Positions 33,949 through 41,342 of a DNA stretch of 64,000 bases are shown here, one piece after another. Numbering within the stretch: position 1 is the first letter of the stretch; every line of letters starts with the position of its first letter. Origin of the DNA: Saccharopolyspora sp. NFXS83 (lineage in GTDB: Bacteria; Actinomycetota; Actinomycetes; Mycobacteriales; Pseudonocardiaceae); contig NZ_JAPFGB010000014.1 of the NCBI RefSeq assembly GCF_026241095.1, positions 62,001 through 126,000 of the forward strand, in the 5' to 3' direction. The notes under the pieces are model-generated. The model was not told the DNA's origin and did not search any database. It saw nothing but the letters and a program-made list of their open reading frames with translations. A program made the translations under genes and the position numbers.

Positions 33949-34853
33949 TCACAACGAGATCGTGACCTTCCCCCGGGTGTGCCCGCGCTCGACGTACGAG
34001 TGGGCGTCGGCGATCTCCTCCAGGGGGAAGCTCCGTTCGATCCGGGGCGTGTAGCGACCTTCCGCGCCCAGCTCCGCCGCCTCGGCCAGGTACGCGGAGT
34101 TGTTCTCCGCGTTGGCCTGGTGCACGCCCAGGCGCTCCGCCCCGGCCTGGTCGGCGACGGTCGCGACGCGTGCGGCGTCGCCCACGATCGCGACGAGGTC
34201 GGCGAGCGAACCTGAGGCCGCGGTGTCCAGCGCGACGTCGACACCGCCGGGAGCGAGGGCGCCGACGCGCTCGGCAAGGCCGGGACCGTAGGTCGTGGGC
34301 ACGGCGCCGAGCGAGGCGAGGTAGGCGTGGTTGCGCTCGCTTCCCGTGGCGATCACGGTGGCGCCTCGGGCGATCGCGATCTCCACTGCTGCACTGCCCA
34401 CTCCACCTGCCCCGCCTTCCACCAGGAGCGTTCGCCCGTCGAGCGGGCCGAGCGGGACCAGCCCGCAGATCGCGGTGACCGAGGCCAGGCCCGCGCCCGC
34501 GGCCTGCGCGTCGTCCCACGTGCCGGGAGCTGCGGCCCAAGCGGACAGCACCGCCAGCTCCGCCGTCGCACCGGTGACACCACCGAGCCCGAACACTCGG
34601 TCACCCGCGTTCACCCCCGAGACGCCGGTGCCGATCTCGTCGACCACCCGGCGGCGTCGCGCCCCGGGATCGCGGGCAGCTCCAGGGGGAGGAAGTCGCG
34701 GACCGCGCCCGAACGCACCTTCCAATCGACCGGGTTGACGCCGGCCGCCGCGACGCGGATGCGGATCTCACCGGCTCCCGGGTGCGGGTCGGGCACCTGC
34801 TCGACCACCAAGTTCTCCACGCCGCCGTACTCGTGGTACCTGACCGCACGCAT
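33949..34853 (-). pseudogene. NADP-dependent quinone oxidoreductase-like gene, frameshifted
   Basis: A zinc-independent MDR/quinone-oxidoreductase gene interrupted by a single-base change. The N-terminal GroES-like part starts at ATG 34851-34853 (MRAVRYHEYGGVENLVVEQ...) and runs to IPGRDAAG; the rest (VVDEIGTGVSGVNAGDRVFG, then LVEGGAGGVGSAAVEIAIARGATVIATGS and ending RGHTRGKVTISL) continues in another frame. A missing base in the CCC run at 34647-34649 would join them into a normal protein of about 302 aa. GGAGAGG-type ribosome site present. Either a recent inactivating mutation or a sequencing error. Confidence 0.85.
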
Positions 34854-34913
34854 GATGCCTCGCCTCTCCGATGCCGCCGGTGACCACCGGCGCGCGCCGC
34901 TCTCCATCCGAGA

Positions 34914-35675
34914 TCAGCCACGGCGCTCCCCCGCGCCGCCCGAGATCACCGTACGCCGGGAACCAGCGGGACGCGTTGACCAGCGGTTCGGCGCTCGCCT
35001 GGAGATCTCACCAGGATCCGGGAGCCGAGGCGTCGGCCGGACGGCCGGACCGGTGATGTCGTGGGCGTTCACCGCCTCCCCGTCTCGAAGGCATCGGTGC
35101 GCCAATCCGTGCTCGGTCAGGTGAGCGGCGGCGTTGTTCGCGCTACCCGATTCGGGCTGGCCGGAACGCCAGTGCGGGACGATCCGGTAGGGCACTAGGC
35201 CGAGGCACTCGGGTGCGGCGGTCGGCGAGTACCCGTCGGGCAGGACCGCCGGGTCGTCGATGAGGTCGGTTCCTCGGAGGTCCGGTCCGGCGACGCAGGC
35301 GCCCGCCGAGCAACCGCCGTAGGTGAACTCGCGCCGGGGGAACTGCGCGGCGAGGGCGTCGCGGAATCTCGCCCGGGTCATGGCGCGGGCCAGGACGAAC
35401 GCGTTGCCTCCCACGACCCAGACCAGGTCGAGTCCGGCCAAGCGCTGAGGCAGTTCCTCGCGCTCGGCGAAGTGGTCGCGGAGGTCGAGCTCTTCGCACG
35501 AGTACCCGAACCCCTCGAGGGTGCGCCGTTCGCGGTCGTGCACGCGGGAGCGCGCGGCTCCGGACGCATCGAGCGCGTTCAAGACGATGCCTGCTCTAGC
35601 GGTGCGGGAGGTGTGGGGAAGCGCTGCCGGGCGGATACCCGGAGGCAGGAACCACGAGCTCAGCACCAACCTCAT
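34914..35675 (-). CDS. Peptidase E / type 1 glutamine amidotransferase-like protein (S51)
   Basis: A predicted serine hydrolase of about 253 aa. The first 165 residues fit the family: MRLVLSSWFLPP, LDLVWVVGGNAFVLARAM, and the nucleophile elbow TYGGCSAGACVAGP containing the Ser. After LRDGEAV the similarity stops and about 50 proline/arginine-rich residues follow that do not look like the family's short end, so a 3' frameshift or stop loss is possible. ATG 35673-35675 is preferred to an ATG two codons upstream. Function: maybe dipeptide or cyanophycin-type hydrolysis; unproven. Confidence 0.7.
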   Translation of the reverse strand: MRLVLSSWFLPPGIRPAALPHTSRTARAGIVLNALDASGAARSRVHDRERRTLEGFGYSCEELDLRDHFAEREELPQRLAGLDLVWVVGGNAFVLARAMTRARFRDALAAQFPRREFTYGGCSAGACVAGPDLRGTDLIDDPAVLPDGYSPTAAPECLGLVPYRIVPHWRSGQPESGSANNAAAHLTEHGLAHRCLRDGEAVNAHDITGPAVRPTPRLPDPGEISRRAPNRWSTRPAGSRRTVISGGAGERRG

Positions 35676-35708
35676 CAGCACCTCCCCCGCAAACTCGGAC
35701 CAGAGCCA

Positions 35709-35885
35709 CTAGCTCCCGAAGCGTCCAGCCTTGATCGCCCGCACCAAGGATGCGACGGCGGTCTTGAGGGTGGGGCCGTTCGGGTCCTTCGAGTCCCGGA
35801 TCTCGTCGAGCGTCGTCGTCACCTCGACGCACGTCGAGGTGTTCTGACTGCGGCTTGACTTGATCCAGGTACGTTCCGCGCTCAT
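35709..35885 (-). CDS. DUF397 domain protein
   Basis: A 58-aa protein with the DUF397 pattern: TWIKSSRSQNTSTCVEV near the start, then IRDSKDPNGPTLKTAV. Its ATG overlaps the stop of the XRE regulator (ATGA). DUF397 proteins act as partners of DUF5753 regulators (the BldB/WhiJ-like pairs of Streptomyces), probably modulating DNA binding. Too short for many gene finders. Confidence 0.88.
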   Translation of the reverse strand: MSAERTWIKSSRSQNTSTCVEVTTTLDEIRDSKDPNGPTLKTAVASLVRAIKAGRFGS

Positions 35886-36721
35886 CGGCGCTCCTCCATC
35901 CTCCTGGCGAGGTCCGCGATGATGGATCGAGACTCCAACGCGTTCTTCGACACGCTCTCGACCATGCCGACGGCTTCTCGGTAGATCTTCACATCCGCCT
36001 GCTCGTGCAGGAAGAGTCCGGACTTGCGATTCTCCAATTGGACGACCTCGTCCAGCTCGGTTCGGATGAGCAGGAAAGGACCTTCCAGCCCTGGATGCCA
36101 GCCGCTCGCGAGCGGAACGATGCGAAGCTCGATGTTCGGCTTAGCCGCGACCTGATCCAGGAAACGCAGCTGCGCACGCATGACGGACCGATCACCGATC
36201 ACCTGGTGCAAAGCGGCCTCGCCGATGAACGCGGCGAGCTCCGCTGGCTGCTGCCCGATCACCGACTCCCTGCGACTGATCCGGCGGGAAGTCCTTCCGG
36301 CGAGCTCGGATTCAGGTACGCCTCCTCCTCTCATGACCGCACCGATGTAGTCACTCGTTTGCAGCAGTCCTGGAATCATCAGCGGTGATACTTCGACGAT
36401 CTTCGTCGCGCGCCGCTCCAAATCGATCAGCGCTTCCAGTTGCTGCCGTTGCGCGGGAAGCGTCGTCGCGACCCAGTTCGGGTCGTCGGCGCCGTGCGCG
36501 AGCGCCACCACCTCCTCGTACCGCTCGCCGTTGATCCCGAGCGAGGTCAGCGCTTGGGCCACCTGCTCCGGGCGAGGCGTGCGATCACCTGTCTCCCATC
36601 GCGAGAGGACTCCCGGATCTCGTTCCAGCCGCTTGGCGAACGCGCGCAACGTCAACCCGTGTTCTTCCCGCGCCTGCCGCAACGCCTTGCCCAAGGCATG
36701 ATTCTTCGGAGTTCTCGCCAT
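35882..36721 (-). CDS. XRE-family regulator with DUF5753 domain
   Basis: 279 aa: N-terminal helix-turn-helix (LGKALRQAREEHGLTLRAFAKRLERDPGVLSRWETGDRTP) and a C-terminal DUF5753 ligand-type domain (PLMIPGLLQTSDYIGAVM, AFIGEAALHQVIG, IELRIVPLASGWHPGLEGPFLLI). WhiJ-like regulators of this build occur in many copies per actinomycete genome, each paired with a DUF397 partner as here. It is divergent from a small Cys-pair gene across 221 bp that likely holds the shared promoter region. Confidence 0.92.
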   Translation of the reverse strand: MARTPKNHALGKALRQAREEHGLTLRAFAKRLERDPGVLSRWETGDRTPRPEQVAQALTSLGINGERYEEVVALAHGADDPNWVATTLPAQRQQLEALIDLERRATKIVEVSPLMIPGLLQTSDYIGAVMRGGGVPESELAGRTSRRISRRESVIGQQPAELAAFIGEAALHQVIGDRSVMRAQLRFLDQVAAKPNIELRIVPLASGWHPGLEGPFLLIRTELDEVVQLENRKSGLFLHEQADVKIYREAVGMVESVSKNALESRSIIADLARRMEERR

Positions 36722-36942
36722 CCGCGCTCCGTGTTGTCATACCCGCGCCATCGGGATGGCCGCGAGTGCACCTACCTGATCACCCGATGCGGTTAAAAGC
36801 ACGCCGTTGTCGGCGAATCCCCTGCCGGTGCATCGTTTTCGAACATCAGCAACGCGCTGACCGCCTCTCCGAGCATGATGCCAGCCCACCCCGACAGCCC
36901 CGGAAACCGAGTGCCGGAACGAGAATCCGAAGGAGCAATCCG

Positions 36943-37305
36943 ATGAACACCCAGAACGCCACAACCGGAAATTCCCGGTACGGCGGTGAAATCACGATGA
37001 GAGAGCTCCACTTCGGAAACCGTCGCTTTCGAGAAGATCCCGGCATCACGGCGACGGTCTCGGTGTGGGCGGCGTCGCGCGGGCCGGTGGACACGCGCTG
37101 GCACGCGGTGGGGCGGGCCGGAGGCGGGGCGTTGGCCGCGTTGTGCGGGACTTACGTCTACGGCCCGGTCCACCCGCGGCGCGCGGGTTTTCCGGACGGT
37201 GAGGGGGATCGAGAGGTGTGCGGCGGGTGTGCTTCCCTCCTCGGCACGGTCTGCGCTCGGCCGCAGGAGAGGTTGTCGTGCCGGAACTTCCGGTGGGCGG
37301 CGTGA
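36943..37305 (+). CDS. Small Cys-pair protein, possible zinc-binding
   Basis: 120 aa with AALCGTYVYGP and EVCGGCASLLG; three Cys in C...CxxC form could bind zinc with a further Cys or His (WHAVG). Such proteins often neighbour DUF397/DUF5753 genes in actinomycetes. AAGGAGC precedes ATG 36943. It overlaps the next gene by 28 bp. Confidence 0.7.
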   Translation: MNTQNATTGNSRYGGEITMRELHFGNRRFREDPGITATVSVWAASRGPVDTRWHAVGRAGGGALAALCGTYVYGPVHPRRAGFPDGEGDREVCGGCASLLGTVCARPQERLSCRNFRWAA

Positions 37306-37523
37306 GCGGGCGGCACTTCTGGCGCCCGGCGGGTGACGGGGTGCGGCACGCTTTCCGCGGTATGCGGTGGAACGGGCGCTCTGATGCCACTTCCGTGTGC
37401 GGGGTGGAGGTTTCGCTGGCCGGGGACGTCTCCGAGGAGGAGTGGGTGCGGGCGCCGTCCTGCGACTCGTGCAACGCCGCGCTGCACGCCGCTAGGAACA
37501 CCGAGACACCGGAATCCCGCTGA
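37278..37523 (+). CDS. Small Cys-pair protein, second copy-like
   Basis: 81 aa, GTG 37278 with AGGAGAGG upstream. The layout parallels its neighbour: HAFRGMRWNGR, VCGVEV, EEWVRAPSCDSCNAALHAAR. Again a C...CxxC set that may bind zinc. Probably co-transcribed and evolved together with the upstream protein. An earlier in-frame ATG at 37218 overlaps more and lacks a ribosome site. Confidence 0.65.
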   Translation: MPELPVGGVSGRHFWRPAGDGVRHAFRGMRWNGRSDATSVCGVEVSLAGDVSEEEWVRAPSCDSCNAALHAARNTETPESR

Positions 37524-37526
37524 GAT

Positions 37527-37629
37527 CACAAGTTCTCGGCTAGCGCACAAGACTTTCCCGCAGCAACAACGAACTTCCCCGAGCACGCGCGACTTCTCCG
37601 CGCGTCGGCTCGCAGAACTCGGCCCGTCG
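37527..37629. repeat. Imperfect 19-21-bp tandem repeat, about five units
   Basis: Aligned units start near 37527, 37546, 37567, 37588 and 37609. Shared features are an ACTT or ACTC core (AGTTCTC, GACTTTC, GAACTTC, GACTTCT, GAACTCG) followed by CCG-like bases. The period is close to two helical turns. It begins just after the small Cys-pair gene and lies before the eCIS operon end. Confidence 0.5.
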
Positions 37630-37660
37630 CCCTGAACCCCCGACCAGGCGCGGGCCGGGA

Positions 37661-37737
37661 CCCCGCCGGTGGCGGGGCCAGGCCGGGCGCGGCACCTCCC
37701 CGCTCGCCCGGCCGCGTTGCGGAGCCCGGCCGGGCTC
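37661..37737. terminator. Two hairpins at the end of the eCIS operon
   Basis: CCCCGCC (37661-37667) and GGCGGGG (37671-37677) form a 7-bp stem with a GGT loop; GAGCCCGGCCGGGCTC (37722-37737) is a perfect 16-bp palindrome. Both lie within 120 bp after the last eCIS gene and are plausible terminators of that operon. Confidence 0.55.
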
Positions 37738-37776
37738 TCCCCGACACCCCCGGCCGGGCTCCCACGTCCTCGCGGG

Positions 37777-39180
37777 TCACGTGAGCCCGAACGTCAGACG
37801 CAGGTCGACGATCTGCTGCTCCCCCGCCACCCACGCCAGCGGGGCGTGCTGCACGAGGATGCCGGTGGGTTCGCGCAGCAGCGGGCGGCTCGCCGGGTCG
37901 GTCGGCCACTCCACATCCCCGGTCGCCGTGCGGGCGGGGATCAGCCAGTGGTCGCCGGTGCGGTAGGCGGGGCGGTTCGGGTCGGTGCTCTTGAAGCAGA
38001 CCTCCACGCCGTCCTCCAGGCGCAGCCACCGACCCTCCTCCACCGGGATCGCGCCGCCGCGCATCGGCCTCGTCGGGGCACCGGGCTGCTTGCTGCCCTC
38101 CCGCTGGTCCCAGCGGCGCAGGAACGGGTGCAGCTCCGGATTGCGGCCCACCCCGGGTTCTTCCGACAACCGGACTCGGCGCTCCGGCAAGTCCAGTTCC
38201 TCCACTCGCAGCAGCGGTTTCGGTTCCAGGCGGCTCGTGTAGGCGGTGTCCACGACCTCCACGAAGTCGCCGACGTCCAGGTCCAGCTTCTCGTCCCCGC
38301 CGAGCGACGCCAACGCCACCCACGTCCCGTCGACCTCGTCGGCCGGGAACGTGACCGAGCCGTTCTCCCGGGACCACTTGAACGTGGCTCCTGATTCCGC
38401 GCCGCCCTCGTGGATCTCCACGCGGTACAGCTGGTTCTCCGGGCCCCGGTAGCGGGCCTCCGGGCTTACCAGGCACGGATCGGTGTCGGCATCGGCCGGT
38501 CGCCTGCTCCGGGCGGCCAGCAGCGGCGGCTGGGCCCGCTGCTCCCGCGTCCACCCGTCGAACGCCTCCCGCACCGCCTCCGCGGGCGCGTCCGCGTTCG
38601 TCACGCCGAGTTCGGCGGCGGGCAGCGCCAAGACCTGCCAGACCACCTTGACGCGCGCCGACGTGTCGGGGGCCGCCGCGCCGAGCGCCACCTCCCGCAG
38701 CTGCGGGTCCTCGGCGGCGGTGACGATCCGCTCCCACACCTTCAGGTAGATCAGGTACGGCTCCTCCGGCAAGCGGTCGCCCGGCAGCTCCGGGTCGCGG
38801 AAGCCGTCCGGCTGGTCCCAGTAGGTCCAGCTCGACGGCTGTTCGACGGGCGGCACCGGCTCGTCCTCGTCCGGCACCGCCTGCCCCGGCGCGGGCCGGT
38901 ACGCGTCGCAGCGGATGCCGCCCACGTAGTAGCGGCCACTGCCGATCGCCAAGTCGTCCAGCCCGTGCGGCCCCGCGACCCGCTGGATTCCGAAACCCGT
39001 GGCGTCGACCGGGCCGCCGTGCGGGCCGATCAGGTCGGTGAGCAGCACCCGCTGCTCGTGCAGCTGGATCAGCGCTTGCTCGTTCGCGTCCGAATCCAGC
39101 TGGACGCGGCCCTGCTGGGCGACCACCGCGGAATACCCGCGCTCCGGTCGGAAGGTGATGCGGGACAGGTCTGCGTGCAT
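37777..39180 (-). CDS. DUF6519 domain protein of the eCIS operon
   Basis: 467 aa. The N-terminus MHADLSRITFRPERGYSAVVAQQGRVQLDSDANEQALI is a strong DUF6519 signature, found in large phage-tail-like and eCIS loci. The remainder is acidic and beta-rich with YLKVWERIVTAAEDP, ATFKWSRENGSVTF and a Trp-rich end. It is the last gene of the operon. Possible roles are baseplate periphery or an exposed adhesin; no experimental role is known to me. GAGAGGA precedes ATG 39178-39180. Confidence 0.8.
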   Translation of the reverse strand: MHADLSRITFRPERGYSAVVAQQGRVQLDSDANEQALIQLHEQRVLLTDLIGPHGGPVDATGFGIQRVAGPHGLDDLAIGSGRYYVGGIRCDAYRPAPGQAVPDEDEPVPPVEQPSSWTYWDQPDGFRDPELPGDRLPEEPYLIYLKVWERIVTAAEDPQLREVALGAAAPDTSARVKVVWQVLALPAAELGVTNADAPAEAVREAFDGWTREQRAQPPLLAARSRRPADADTDPCLVSPEARYRGPENQLYRVEIHEGGAESGATFKWSRENGSVTFPADEVDGTWVALASLGGDEKLDLDVGDFVEVVDTAYTSRLEPKPLLRVEELDLPERRVRLSEEPGVGRNPELHPFLRRWDQREGSKQPGAPTRPMRGGAIPVEEGRWLRLEDGVEVCFKSTDPNRPAYRTGDHWLIPARTATGDVEWPTDPASRPLLREPTGILVQHAPLAWVAGEQQIVDLRLTFGLT

Positions 39181-39206
39181 GTCGGAGCGTCCTCTCGTGC
39201 TGAAGA

Positions 39207-41342
39207 TCAGGAGACGAAGATCAGGCCCGCGTCGGCCCCCGCCGGGACGTGCTCGGCCAACCTGGCGCGCAGGTTGTCCTCCCGCTGCGGCTCGTACAGG
39301 TCGTGGAACGCGCCGAGCTCGGAACCGTCCTCAGCGCCGCGGCGGATCGGCGGCGGGCAGTTCGCCGCCAGGCGCGCGTAGTGCGGCGTGCCGTAGCGGA
39401 CCGAATCGAACACCGGCCGCACGCCCTCGGCCACGTCCGCCGGGCAGCGGTGCCGCCTCGGCGTGCGGGAACCCGGCGGCACGTAGCTGTAGCGCAGATC
39501 GCCGATGCCGCGCCGCGCCACGTGCATCCGGCCGGTGAACACGCTGTTCTCCGCCAGCCGCACCGCGTGCGCGTGCACCTCGCCGAACACGGTGCTGCGG
39601 TGCGCGTGCAGCTCCGCGTGCGCGTGGCGGCAATCCGGCGCGGACAACGCCTCCCGGTCGTGCGCGGTCGCGTCGAGGACGCTGTCGCGCAGGTGGATCT
39701 GCAGCGGATCGGTGCTCACCTCGTCGCCGATGACCGTGATGGTGCCGAGGACGCAGCGGTCGATCTCCACGCACGCCGAAGTGCGATCCAGCAGCAGGCT
39801 CGACTCGGCGGGGGCGTGCGGTGCGCACTCCGGTTCCAGCGACCAGCCGGGAACCAAGGTGCAGTGCCGCAGCTCCAGCGCCGCCAGCGGGCCGGTGACG
39901 TTGATACCGCGCCCCGTGATCAGCAGTCCGTCCAGCACCACGCGCGGGCGCTCGCCCACCGGCACGTCCTCCGGCACCCGGATGTTGAGGGCGTCCGGAC
40001 GGTTGCTGTAGGTGTCGAGCAGCCGGACCACCGGGCGGATTCCGTCGGCGGCGCGCAGCTGCAACCGGTCGCCCGGCCCCAGGTCGAAGTCCAACTCCTC
40101 CTGGTGGGCGCCATTGTGCGCGATCTCGATGACGCAGTCCGCCGCGCCGCCGGAATCCCGTTCCTCGCGCCAGGATTCGTAGGCGTCGAGGATCAGCGCG
40201 TGCTCCTGGCCGGGCCCGACTCGGCGGACCCGCGCGTGCGGCGGCGTCTCCGGGTTGCGCGGGTACTCGCCGCCGCCGAGGTCGGCGGAGAACGCGTGGT
40301 GGTAGTCCACCGACACCCCGTCGCGCGGCGCCGAGCGGGAGCCGAACGCGATCCGGCCCAACGCCGGATCCACCGCCACCTGCCCGTAGCGGGGCCGGTA
40401 GCGCCAGCCGGACAGGTCCGCCACCGTGATCGCCGACAGCGGCACCGGCTCGTCGTGGCCGTCCCGGCGGATCACGAAGCTCTTGCCCGGCCCGTAGTAG
40501 TCCGCGAGCCGGTCCGCGACCTGCCTGCGGCGCAGCCGCGCGGGCACGTTGTCCAAGGTCGCGATGTGCGTCGCCGCCGGTTCCGGCACCGGCTTCGTCA
40601 CCAGCGGCACGTCGTTGCCCAGGATGGAGAACGTGTAGAGGCTGCGGGTGCGGTCGATGCAGTACGCGGGTGCTCCGGTCACCGAGTGCGGGCGCAGCCG
40701 CCACGCGAACAACCCCACCCCGGCCGGGGTGAAGCCGCCTCGGCGATGCCGGGAACCCGCGCGGCGCACGTCGGCGGAGTGCGCGACCGCGCCGAACGGG
40801 CCGCCCGCGAGGTCGAGCGCCGCCGACTCCCGCACGTCCACGAACCTCCCCCGCCGCAACCGCGCCACGTCCCCGGTGCCGTGCAACCGCACCGGCTGGT
40901 GGTGGGCGACGAGGCGGGACAGCTCCACGGCACGGGCGGGCCACCCGGCGGCTCCGGCGGCGAGTTCTTCCAGCAGCGGCAACGTTCCCTTGCGCCGCCG
41001 GTGCGCGACCGTGGCGGCCACGTCCCGGCGCGGGGCGAGCGCTTCGGCGAGCCGTCGCCGCGCCTCGGCCGGATCGCCGCCGTCGCGGAGCCCGGCGGTG
41101 CCGACCCGTTCGTAGCCGGGCAGCCGGTGGTAGCCGACGAGCTCGCCCAGGTACGGCAGCACCCATTCGGCGGCGGTCTCCACGAACCAGTCGTCGTACT
41201 GCTGCTCCACGGCGTCGCGCACCAGGTCGAGCTGTTCGCCGACGACGGCGAGCAGCGCACGCAGCGGCTCGCCCCGCTCGGCGTCGCGCAACCGGTGCCA
41301 GGCGGGCAGCAGGTCGGCGAGCGCGTCCGGTTGCCTGCTCAT
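39207..41342 (-). CDS. eCIS tail protein, gpI-like N-terminus with beta-helix-like C-terminus
   Basis: 711 aa. The first 100 residues (LADLLPAWHRLRDAERGE, DDWFVETAAEWVLPYLGELVGYHRLP) resemble the phage-tail I / baseplate wedge group. The C-terminal part has repeated short beta segments (VVLDGLLITGRGINVTGPLAALELRHCTLVPGWS, then several S-x-x-x-D/V rungs), as in right-handed beta-helices, suggesting a fibre- or plug-like exposed element. The ATG at 41340-41342 overlaps the preceding gpJ-like gene (ATGA). Receptor binding is a guess. Confidence 0.7.
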   Translation of the reverse strand: MSRQPDALADLLPAWHRLRDAERGEPLRALLAVVGEQLDLVRDAVEQQYDDWFVETAAEWVLPYLGELVGYHRLPGYERVGTAGLRDGGDPAEARRRLAEALAPRRDVAATVAHRRRKGTLPLLEELAAGAAGWPARAVELSRLVAHHQPVRLHGTGDVARLRRGRFVDVRESAALDLAGGPFGAVAHSADVRRAGSRHRRGGFTPAGVGLFAWRLRPHSVTGAPAYCIDRTRSLYTFSILGNDVPLVTKPVPEPAATHIATLDNVPARLRRRQVADRLADYYGPGKSFVIRRDGHDEPVPLSAITVADLSGWRYRPRYGQVAVDPALGRIAFGSRSAPRDGVSVDYHHAFSADLGGGEYPRNPETPPHARVRRVGPGQEHALILDAYESWREERDSGGAADCVIEIAHNGAHQEELDFDLGPGDRLQLRAADGIRPVVRLLDTYSNRPDALNIRVPEDVPVGERPRVVLDGLLITGRGINVTGPLAALELRHCTLVPGWSLEPECAPHAPAESSLLLDRTSACVEIDRCVLGTITVIGDEVSTDPLQIHLRDSVLDATAHDREALSAPDCRHAHAELHAHRSTVFGEVHAHAVRLAENSVFTGRMHVARRGIGDLRYSYVPPGSRTPRRHRCPADVAEGVRPVFDSVRYGTPHYARLAANCPPPIRRGAEDGSELGAFHDLYEPQREDNLRARLAEHVPAGADAGLIFVS

